Origin: TMED27 sp964350435 | GTDB taxonomy: Bacteria; Pseudomonadota; Alphaproteobacteria; Micavibrionales; Micavibrionaceae | Length of the DNA stretch: 64,000 nt | Assembly (NCBI GenBank): GCA_964350435.1 | Contig: CAYGJS010000002.1 | Coordinates: forward strand, 1-64,000 | Direction of reading: 5' to 3' | Part shown: positions 57,278-64,000 of the stretch, in pieces | How positions within the stretch are numbered: the stretch's first letter is position 1 | Layout: every line of letters starts with the position of its first letter | The notes under the pieces: model-generated | Databases searched by the model: none | Seen by the model: only the letters and a program-made list of their open reading frames with translations | Told to the model about the DNA's origin: nothing | Made by a program: the position numbers and the translations under genes

Positions 57278-59869
57278 ATGTCCTTCAAATCTGCGGCTTT
57301 AACCGCGCTCGTACTCACCGCCCTGCCCTCAATCGCGATTGCCCAAATCGGCGAACCCGTGGTTGCACCGTGGAGCGTAGAAAAAACGCCAACCCAAAGC
57401 CAAATCCGCCAATACCAAAACTTCAAACGCCAACAAAACGAGGAGCGATTAAACGCCCCCGCCCCTGACGAATACGAATACGCCCTCGATAATCGCGCTA
57501 TGGAAGCAAGGCCTTCCGCAAATGCCCCACGGCCTATAACGCTTAAACACCCCCCAATCGCCGCCACACCCTCCCGCATCGAAGACATGTATTCAAACCG
57601 CATCGTCGAGGAACTCTCTCAATTCGGCTATGACCTGTTCGGCGTACCCGACGAAACCACTCAAGGCGCGCTCGCCAATGCCGCCAAAGATGCGCCCTCC
57701 ATGCCTTCCGGCGCCGTGCAGGATGACTTCATCCTCTCCAGCGGCGATGAACTCGAGATCATGTTCACAGGCCAGCGAAATGACCGCGCCACATATAAGG
57801 TCAATTCCCAAGGTCAAATCCTGATTCAGGACTTCCCGCCCATCCCCGCCGCTGGCCGCTCCATCGGTCATGTCCGCATCTCCATCGAAGCCGCCGCCAG
57901 CCAGCTTCATAACACTCAGGCCTACGTATCCTTAAGCGCTGTCAAACAAATCGGCGTTGTTGTTGTTGGCCATGTCAAACGCCCGGGACGCCAGAACCTG
58001 ACCGTCTTCCACACTGTGCTCGATGCGCTGATGGCCACGGGCGGCGTCAATAAAACAGGAAGCTTGCGCCAGATCAAACTCGTGCGCGGTGGCCGCTCAA
58101 CCGTGATCGACCTCTACGGCCTGCTCATGCACGGCTCCACCAATATGGACATGGCCTTGCGTGACGGTGACCGCATCATCATCCCGCCCATCGGCCCTAC
58201 AGTCGCCATCGCGGGCGAAGCCAAACGCACAGGCATCTTCGAAATCCTGCCCCGCGTGCGGGGGATGTACAGCCAGCCCGAAGGCAATAGCGAACATCTA
58301 ACCTTGAATGAAATGCTGGAACTCGCGGGGGGCGTCCTCTCTCCCGGCAAAAATCGCTTTCTGAAACTCGGCGTAACCTCTGATGGTCAGGAAATCGTGG
58401 AAGATATCGCCGCCGATAATGAAACCGCCTTCACCCCCGCCTTCGGCGACGGCGCAATATTAATGGTCTCCAAAGGCGCAGAAAAACGCGCCGGCATGAT
58501 CGAACTTGCAGGCCACAGCCTTCGCCCCGGCCTCCATGCCATCGATAAAAACAAAACCCTCTCTGATCTCTTCAACAGCCCCGATCTTCTTGGCGCCGAT
58601 ATCTACCCCCTCATGGCCGTGATCGAGCGTTGGAACGAAGATCAAATGAGCCGCACCTATCTGGACTTTCCGCTCCGCCTCGTATTAAAAAAACAATATG
58701 ACCGCCGCCTCAATGATGGCGATGTCATCCACCTGTTTTCAAACGCGCAAATTCAATCCCTGTCAAATACACCCGAAAATATCAAGATTCGAAACGTATC
58801 GTATGGATCATCGGGTTCTGATGAAAATCTCGATATGATTCAAGACGAGGGCATCGCGCAATACTTAAGCGAACACGCCGTCTTCTTGCGCGGCGCGCTC
58901 CGCCAACCGGGAGCCTATCCCGTATCCGAGGGAATCTCGCTCGACAATATCCTTGCCGTAGCAGGCGGCCTTTCTCTTGAAGCCGACAGCACAAATATCG
59001 AAGTCACCTCCAGCCACGACAGCCCGTCCGAGCGCCGCATCCGCGTAAACTTCCGCGAAACCAATCCTGAAAATGTGATTATAGAAGCTGGTGATTCAGT
59101 GCGCGTAAATCAAAAATTCACCAAGATCGCCGATAACTCTGTCCTCATCATCGGCGAGGTTAAAAACCCCGGACGCTATGATCTGATGCCCGGCGATAAA
59201 ATCTCCGACCTCATGCAGCGCGCTGGCGGCTTGACGGACCAAGCCTATGCCTACGGCGCAATTTTCTCTCGCGCCAGCGAACGCCGCGCCGAAAAAATGC
59301 GCTTCAAATCCCAAGCCCGCGAGGTTGAACTGGCCATCGGTGCCGCCCTGGAAGCCGATGATGAAAAGGTCAACGCTGGCAAAATCGCCGAAGCCAGAGG
59401 GCTCGCCACCGAACTGAGAAACGCCCAAGGCGTAGGCCGCATCACCGTCGAGGCCGACCCTGCCGTTCTCGCTGCCCAGCCCGAACTGGATATGCTTCTG
59501 GAAGCTGGCGACCGCCTCTTCATCCCCAAACGCTCCCTCGCGGTGCGCGTACGCGGCGAAGTCCTGTCCTCGGCTTCCTTACAATTCCGCGAGCGCAAAG
59601 CCCCGCTTGATTATATCGATGAGGCGGGCGGCTTCACCTTTCACGCCGATAAAGACCGCACCTTCGTCATCTACCCCGACGGCAGCGCGCAGCCGCTCGA
59701 GGTCAACACATGGAACTATAAGCCTGTGAAAATCCCGCCCGGCTCCACCATCGTCGTCCCGCGCGACCCAAAGCCTTTCGACTTTATCCAAAGCGCAAAA
59801 GACGTCAGCCAAATTCTTTCGAACTTGGCCGTTACAGCAATCTTTGTTGATGATCTAAAAGATAACTAA
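57278..59869 (+). CDS. polysaccharide export protein with repeated SLBB domains (Wza-like family)
   Basis: The 863-residue protein has a signal peptide (MSFKSAALTALVLTALPSIAIA) without a lipobox Cys. A poly_export segment near 165 (DFILSSGDELEIMFTGQR..YKVNSQGQILIQDFPPIPAAG) is followed by at least four SLBB-type repeats (GVVVVGHVKRPGRQNLTVFHTVLDALMATGG, FLRGALRQPGAYPVSEGISLDNILAVAGG, LIIGEVKNPGRYDLMPGDKISDLMQRAGG, VRVRGEVLSSASLQFRERKAPLDYIDEAGG). It forms or gates the outer-membrane exit for a capsule or exopolysaccharide, together with the Wzz-like gene at the right edge. Confidence 0.92.
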   Translation: MSFKSAALTALVLTALPSIAIAQIGEPVVAPWSVEKTPTQSQIRQYQNFKRQQNEERLNAPAPDEYEYALDNRAMEARPSANAPRPITLKHPPIAATPSRIEDMYSNRIVEELSQFGYDLFGVPDETTQGALANAAKDAPSMPSGAVQDDFILSSGDELEIMFTGQRNDRATYKVNSQGQILIQDFPPIPAAGRSIGHVRISIEAAASQLHNTQAYVSLSAVKQIGVVVVGHVKRPGRQNLTVFHTVLDALMATGGVNKTGSLRQIKLVRGGRSTVIDLYGLLMHGSTNMDMALRDGDRIIIPPIGPTVAIAGEAKRTGIFEILPRVRGMYSQPEGNSEHLTLNEMLELAGGVLSPGKNRFLKLGVTSDGQEIVEDIAADNETAFTPAFGDGAILMVSKGAEKRAGMIELAGHSLRPGLHAIDKNKTLSDLFNSPDLLGADIYPLMAVIERWNEDQMSRTYLDFPLRLVLKKQYDRRLNDGDVIHLFSNAQIQSLSNTPENIKIRNVSYGSSGSDENLDMIQDEGIAQYLSEHAVFLRGALRQPGAYPVSEGISLDNILAVAGGLSLEADSTNIEVTSSHDSPSERRIRVNFRETNPENVIIEAGDSVRVNQKFTKIADNSVLIIGEVKNPGRYDLMPGDKISDLMQRAGGLTDQAYAYGAIFSRASERRAEKMRFKSQAREVELAIGAALEADDEKVNAGKIAEARGLATELRNAQGVGRITVEADPAVLAAQPELDMLLEAGDRLFIPKRSLAVRVRGEVLSSASLQFRERKAPLDYIDEAGGFTFHADKDRTFVIYPDGSAQPLEVNTWNYKPVKIPPGSTIVVPRDPKPFDFIQSAKDVSQILSNLAVTAIFVDDLKDN

Positions 59870-61716
59870 CCACCCGGAGTAGGCGCTGACGACGCAGGCG
59901 GCGGAGGTGACGATGCTGACGGAGCAGCTGCAGGCGGCGGAGGAGGAGGCAAAACCGGCTCTGATAATTTTTCCAACCCGCTAACCTTACCCAACTCGGG
60001 AGCATCAAGCTCCGTCATTGTCACATAAAACCCCTCCCCCGCATCATTTGAAACAAAATAAGCCAGCGGTTTATTATCATCACCCAAAATCGCTTCTAAG
60101 GTCGGCGTATCATCCTTCAACAGCTCAACAAAATCATTTATATCCGCGTCACTCTTCAAAACGTTCAATGACCCGCCTTTGCCAATCTTATAAACATCAC
60201 CCTTATCCTTAAAAATATCCCCATCATCCGCACCGATCTCAACAGGGTGGCTATAGTTGAATCCCTCCGCTAAAGCCCCCTTAGCAACCAATTGAGGAAC
60301 CGCCTCAGGCTCAACGTAAGGCGCAATAGGCGGAGAAGAAGGCACGGAAGGCACTGAAGGCACCGCGCCCCCTCCTGCCGCAGGAACAATATTCCCGGCA
60401 TGCGGCGCTTCATACCCAACGCCCATCTCCATTCCCGGCGTCCTATTCACATAGGCTTCCATCCGCTCTTGAAACTCTTCCGGGGTTCTCGCCTTGGTAT
60501 AAGGACTGACAATCTGCTCAAGCTTTCCAATCGCCTCCCCGCCAATAGCGGGATTCAAAGACCCCGGCGCCAGTGTCTTTAAATTGGCATATAATGTTTC
60601 CGCCAATCTATCCGGACTTTGTATCTGCGTTTGAAAAAGGCTTTGATTTTCCAGATGCGTCTTAAGCTCGGCCCGCTCTGCCGCAACCATAGGCGTATTC
60701 AAAACCCCTTGTCTCAGCATCTCCGCAATAATTGTTTCGGCCTCACCTCCATCAACATCAAACCCTTTTGACACTGCCGCCGCATGCGCCTTGAGTGCAA
60801 TATATTCAGGATCGCGCTTATCCGCCGGCACGCCCTTGATATATCCAACCTCAATCATCCGCATCAAAAGCGTATCAAAATTAGGCACTACATCAATGCC
60901 GCCCTCGCGCGTAAAAAGAGGGAACGCATAAGGCCCCGTCCCCTGAAAAAAATCTGTGATAAGGCCATGATCCCCCGAAGGAGCCTGCCACGAACTATAT
61001 CCCACAGCACTATAAGGCGGCGCGGGCTCATCCGACATAAACTCTTCCCATTCACGCCCGCTCGCGCTCTGCATCAGAGCAAATGCACTCGCAAAATTTA
61101 CATTCACATCAAGAACCGAAGGCTCCGCAACCTGAGGGTCTGTCACCATCGCCCCTAAAAGCATAGACCCTAAGCCCGGCACAAACATATTCAACATCTC
61201 CGCCAACGACTGATACTCGTCCCTCAAATACCCCGCATTAAAATCATTGTGACCTGATGGATTCATCGTCGCCAAAAACACCGCCACAGATTGGTCCTGC
61301 CCATTGGACGGATTTTTAATTTTATAAGCCTCTATATTTTTGGCCGTTACCGCGTAATCGATTGCAGTCTTGGTAACGCCGCCTTCCTGATACTCTCGCT
61401 CAACAACACATTCTTCAAACATTTTGACAAGGGCGGTATCAACTCCCGCCGCCATGGGACCATTTTTTATAATCCCATTTAACCCGGAAAAAAGATTTCT
61501 CGCAGTTGTCTCCGCATCAAATCGACCGGCATCATCCAACGCCAGATGCGCTAAAAGCACGCTCTCCATGTTTCTGTAATTTTCCTGATTACCAATGAGG
61601 TCGCCCGTCAACCGCCGCAAGAAATGCTGTGCAAATTCCACATTTTCCTTATGCGGATCAACAGTCTGTGGCTCATCACCATCAGTTTGAAGCGTTTCTG
61701 TCCGCACTACCGCCAT
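59866..61716 (-). CDS. unknown large protein with proline-rich linker and tail, 616 aa
   Basis: No family is recognised. The first 430 residues are helical and acidic (HKENVEFAQHFLRRLTGDLIGNQENYRNMESVLLAHLAL). A proline-rich linker (PSVPSVPSSPPIAPYVEPE) leads to a small alpha/beta domain (GDIFKDKGDVYKIGKGGSLNVLKSDADINDFVELL), and the end is a run of proline, alanine and serine (PPPPPPAAAPSASS). There is no signal peptide or membrane helix. The stop overlaps the export gene's stop by four bases. Proline-rich tails suggest a surface-linked or secreted multidomain protein, but this is inference. Confidence 0.75.
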   Translation of the reverse strand: MAVVRTETLQTDGDEPQTVDPHKENVEFAQHFLRRLTGDLIGNQENYRNMESVLLAHLALDDAGRFDAETTARNLFSGLNGIIKNGPMAAGVDTALVKMFEECVVEREYQEGGVTKTAIDYAVTAKNIEAYKIKNPSNGQDQSVAVFLATMNPSGHNDFNAGYLRDEYQSLAEMLNMFVPGLGSMLLGAMVTDPQVAEPSVLDVNVNFASAFALMQSASGREWEEFMSDEPAPPYSAVGYSSWQAPSGDHGLITDFFQGTGPYAFPLFTREGGIDVVPNFDTLLMRMIEVGYIKGVPADKRDPEYIALKAHAAAVSKGFDVDGGEAETIIAEMLRQGVLNTPMVAAERAELKTHLENQSLFQTQIQSPDRLAETLYANLKTLAPGSLNPAIGGEAIGKLEQIVSPYTKARTPEEFQERMEAYVNRTPGMEMGVGYEAPHAGNIVPAAGGGAVPSVPSVPSSPPIAPYVEPEAVPQLVAKGALAEGFNYSHPVEIGADDGDIFKDKGDVYKIGKGGSLNVLKSDADINDFVELLKDDTPTLEAILGDDNKPLAYFVSNDAGEGFYVTMTELDAPELGKVSGLEKLSEPVLPPPPPPAAAPSASSPPPPASSAPTPGG

Positions 61717-61822
61717 GTATCACACCTTCTATTACTCTGGCCGTTTGTTCTTCTGGCCTTTTGCCCTATTATGTTTGAAAACAATTAAGATAATCTTAAC
61801 GCCCCAAGAAAGTGCCCATTAA

Positions 61823-62638
61823 GTGACTGAAAAGAATCCGTTTTTCTCAATCGTGACAATTACCCGCAACAACGCCGCTGGCCTGAAAAAAACCCGAGAA
61901 TCGATTGAAGTCCAAAATTTCACAGATTTTGAATGGATCATCATCGACGGTGCGTCCACCGACGGCAGCTTCGAAATCCTGCAATCCTCAAACGCCACTT
62001 GGATCAGCGAACCCGACACCGGCATTTACAACGCCATGAACAAAGGGCTGGCGCGCAGCCAAGGGCAATATATCCTCTTCCTCAATGCGGGCGACCGCCT
62101 CGCGGCCAAAGACACCCTCCAAAATCTTACCGCCCTGATAAACCACGAAGACTTCATCTACGGCGACGCCTTAGAAGACCAAAACGGACACCTCCACCCC
62201 AAACCCGCGCGCAAATCCGCACACCTAAAATTCGGCATGTTCACCCACCATCAGGCCATGCTCTATAACCGCAAAGCCCTGCAAAACATAAATTATAATG
62301 AAACTTACAAAATCGCAGGTGACTATGATCTGACCGCGCGACTTTTGCAAAAAACCGGTAAAACCCTCTACGCCCCCTTCCCGATTTGCATCTTCGAAAG
62401 CGGCGGAATTTCGCAAACCAAAGCCATCCTTGGCCGTAGAGAACAATATAAAGTGCGAAAAAATTTAAAACTATGCGGGCCTATAACCAACACCTTAATT
62501 TTCATCGCACAAACTTTAATCTGGAATTTCAGGCAGCTTTGCCCGCGGCTTTACTGGCTTCTGAAATCATCCGGTAATACCGCTGGCGAGAGCGCGCAAA
62601 CGCCAGTCCCGCAGGCCCGTCCAAAAACCCCCGCTTAA
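61823..62638 (+). CDS. glycosyltransferase family 2 (WcaE/colanic-acid type)
   Basis: The 271-residue GT-A enzyme reads FFSIVTITRNNAAGLKKTRESI, WIIIDGASTDGSFEIL (nucleotide-binding Asp), EPDTGIYNAMNKGLARSQGQYILFLNAGDRL (DxD-like region), and HHQAMLYNRKAL. It begins with GTG at 61823 and lacks a good ribosome-binding site. Its last 110 bp overlap the facing GT2 gene, and its C-terminal tail (SGNTAGESAQTPVPQARPKTPA) is the non-conserved part. It transfers a sugar in surface polysaccharide synthesis; the donor is unknown. Confidence 0.87.
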   Translation: MTEKNPFFSIVTITRNNAAGLKKTRESIEVQNFTDFEWIIIDGASTDGSFEILQSSNATWISEPDTGIYNAMNKGLARSQGQYILFLNAGDRLAAKDTLQNLTALINHEDFIYGDALEDQNGHLHPKPARKSAHLKFGMFTHHQAMLYNRKALQNINYNETYKIAGDYDLTARLLQKTGKTLYAPFPICIFESGGISQTKAILGRREQYKVRKNLKLCGPITNTLIFIAQTLIWNFRQLCPRLYWLLKSSGNTAGESAQTPVPQARPKTPA

Positions 62639-63368
62639 GGATATAGCTGTGAACAAATGCGACCGCCCCGCGAAACGGCAAGCTCCGAAACGCCCGCTTC
62701 ATCCGCTGGCGCAAAGGCGACGGATCACTGGGCCACGCCCCCTTGCGGTTCATCCCCGCCTCCCACGCCGCATAACGCAAATGCCGGGCTTCCCACGCAC
62801 CCGCATCCGCATCCGCCTCATGGATAACCGGATAATAAAGCGTCCCAATCTTCGCATCTTCAAACCCCGCCTTTAATACGGGCTGATAATGCCCCTCAAT
62901 CTCGCCCATCCCCGGCAGATCAAGATCATCAACAATCGGAAATTCCATTTTATGACGATGAAACAGCGCGATTTTCTTATTCCAAAGCCCGCGATATAAA
63001 AGCGCACCATTAAAAACATACTGCCCGCTGACAAAAAACCCCGCCTCCGGCGTGCTTCCCGAAAGCCCTAACATCTCAATCTCATCCACCAGAAACGGCG
63101 TCACATACTCATCGGCGTCCACAAAAAACACCCACTCATGCGCGAGGCTCAAATTCTCCAGACACCACCCCCGCTTTTTCGGATACTGCCCGTTCCAATG
63201 ATAATCGACAACCTTCGCGCCAAGACTCTCAGCAAGAGCCAGCGTGCCGTCATCGCTCCCCGAATCCACAACCCAAACATCATCAAAATTTTCCAGATAT
63301 GTCAGACACTCGCCGATCCGCGAAGCCTCGTTCTTGGTCACAATAACCACACTGACAGGAATAGACAT
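62529..63368 (-). CDS. glycosyltransferase family 2
   Basis: The 279-residue GT-A enzyme has VSVVIVTKNEASRIGECLTYLENF, VWVVDSGSDDGTLALAESLGAKV, HEWVFFVDADEYVTPFLVDEI (DxD), and the C-terminal helix KRGFLDGPAGLAFARSRQRYYRM typical of WaaE-like lipid-glycan transferases. The start at 63368 follows the Wzz-like stop at 63376 by seven bases. It is transcribed with that gene and overlaps the opposite-strand GT2 gene by 110 bp at the 3' end. Confidence 0.9.
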   Translation of the reverse strand: MSIPVSVVIVTKNEASRIGECLTYLENFDDVWVVDSGSDDGTLALAESLGAKVVDYHWNGQYPKKRGWCLENLSLAHEWVFFVDADEYVTPFLVDEIEMLGLSGSTPEAGFFVSGQYVFNGALLYRGLWNKKIALFHRHKMEFPIVDDLDLPGMGEIEGHYQPVLKAGFEDAKIGTLYYPVIHEADADAGAWEARHLRYAAWEAGMNRKGAWPSDPSPLRQRMKRAFRSLPFRGAVAFVHSYILKRGFLDGPAGLAFARSRQRYYRMISEASKAAGKAA

Positions 63369-63375
63369 CGCGCCG

Positions 63376-64000
63376 CTATTCCGCCGCCTCGGAAAAACCG
63401 CTATCCCCGCGCCGTCGATCACGGCCGCGCGTTATTGGCTTTTCATTATTATTCAGACTATCACGCCTGATCCATTCCTGAATCCGGCGCTGATGCGGCG
63501 TAAGCGGCACATCCAGATCAAGCTCATCCTGAAAATCATCCTCCCGCCGCCGCTCTTGACGCGCACGACCACGCATCGCATTCCGAACTGAAAACACAAC
63601 AAACCCAAAAAACGCGCCGCTCAAGCCAAACGCCGCCAATACCAAAGGCACATTCGGCCACGAAAACTTCATCATCGGATAAGCCGTCTCTACAACCGCC
63701 GCCGCATAAGGCTGCTCGATCGACACCAGCATCTTCAACCGCTCCTGCTCCATCAACAAATCCGTCAATGCCCGCCGATGCTCAGGGTTCAAAGTCTGGC
63801 CCAGCGCGCCCTGTAAATACGCAATTCGCTCATTCACATCCTTTCGCATCGCATGCCGAATCAAACCATCCGTGGTTTCATGAAGCTTCCGCAAAAAAAC
63901 CGCCGCAAAGGCTGGATTCTCATGCTCATAAGACAGCACTCTTAACGCACTCTCCCCCACTGGATCAACATGCACCCGCCGCGCAATATATTCCGAAAGC
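63376..64000 (-). CDS. Wzz/chain-length determinant family protein (C-terminal part, cut by window edge)
   Basis: The frame is open to the right edge, so only the last about 208 residues are visible. LRVLSYEHENPAFAAVFLRKLHETTDGLIR..RIAYLQGALGQTLNPEHRRALTDLLMEQERLKMLVSIEQPYAAAVVETAYP is the helical C-terminal domain of Wzz proteins, followed by the second transmembrane helix (VPLVLAAFGLSGAFFGFVVFSV). A charged cytoplasmic tail of about 65 residues follows. It controls polysaccharide chain length or drives export with the SLBB protein. It is probably co-transcribed with the GT2 gene downstream. Confidence 0.82.
   Translation of the reverse strand, partial: LSEYIARRVHVDPVGESALRVLSYEHENPAFAAVFLRKLHETTDGLIRHAMRKDVNERIAYLQGALGQTLNPEHRRALTDLLMEQERLKMLVSIEQPYAAAVVETAYPMMKFSWPNVPLVLAAFGLSGAFFGFVVFSVRNAMRGRARQERRREDDFQDELDLDVPLTPHQRRIQEWIRRDSLNNNEKPITRGRDRRRGDSGFSEAAE

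Noticed and set aside
1..64000. CRISPR array or insertion sequence
   Set aside because: No regularly spaced direct repeats with unique spacers and no transposase-like protein were found; the repeats seen are short palindromic elements.

Overview
The window looks like chromosomal DNA of an alphaproteobacterium of medium GC content, judged by eye. The main signs are a circularly permuted two-piece tmRNA gene, an alpha-type SspB ending in the ClpX-binding motif, a DUF1489 protein, and an H-NOX and envelope gene set typical of free-living Gram-negative cells. No rRNA, phage, plasmid, transposase or CRISPR locus is visible, and the species cannot be named from sequence alone. Micavibrio-like lineages are possible, but this is a guess.

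Layout. 0-3 kb: a split mnmC (mnmD plus a separate FAD domain gene) and an M3 oligopeptidase. 3-5.2 kb: repeats, a CtlX-type hydrolase and hypothetical proteins. 5.3-10.1 kb: a CheD homologue lacking its catalytic triad, then GDP-fucose and UDP-uronate sugar genes and a fatty acid hydroxylase. 10.1-13.5 kb: sua5, anmK and tyrS. 13.5-24.4 kb: a Tiki-like protein, a giant AsmA/YhdP protein, bcp, cysteine desulfurase plus ferredoxin, mnmA, a membrane-barrel/GNAT fusion and tRNA-Met. 24.4-30.6 kb: a five-gene H-NOX/hybrid kinase operon behind a strong sigma-54 promoter, with an NtrC-type activator divergent from it. 30.6-32.5 kb: folA, folB, thyA. 32.5-41.6 kb: small orphan genes with consensus promoters, tmRNA, an O-antigen ligase, sspB, hydrolases, an orphan ABC ATPase and a CBS protein. 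41.7-44.9 kb: tRNA-Arg and a RimK/RimB-like/M42-like operon. 45-57 kb: DEAD-box helicase, VOC/TetR pair, nucleosidase, MFS, YHYH and SIMPL proteins, aminotransferase, ppa and a Na/Pi transporter. 57-64 kb: polysaccharide export (SLBB protein, two GT2 enzymes, a Wzz-like protein running off the end).

Genes that work together. MnmA, MnmD and the FAD domain gene all act on the wobble uridine of tRNA, and the cysteine desulfurase beside mnmA may supply its sulfur. tmRNA and SspB act in the same trans-translation/ClpXP route; here the tag reading frame carries two copies of the SspB-binding epitope. gmd, fcl, the uronate epimerase, the ligase, SLBB, GT2 and Wzz genes suggest a fucose- or uronate-containing surface polysaccharide.

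The strongest leads are the duplicated tmRNA tag, an approximately 80-bp palindromic repeat inserted in frame in mnmA (other copies lie next to start and stop codons), the sigma-54/H-NOX module, and the CheD homologue with all three catalytic residues replaced. All calls come from reading the sequence; no database search or folding program was run.
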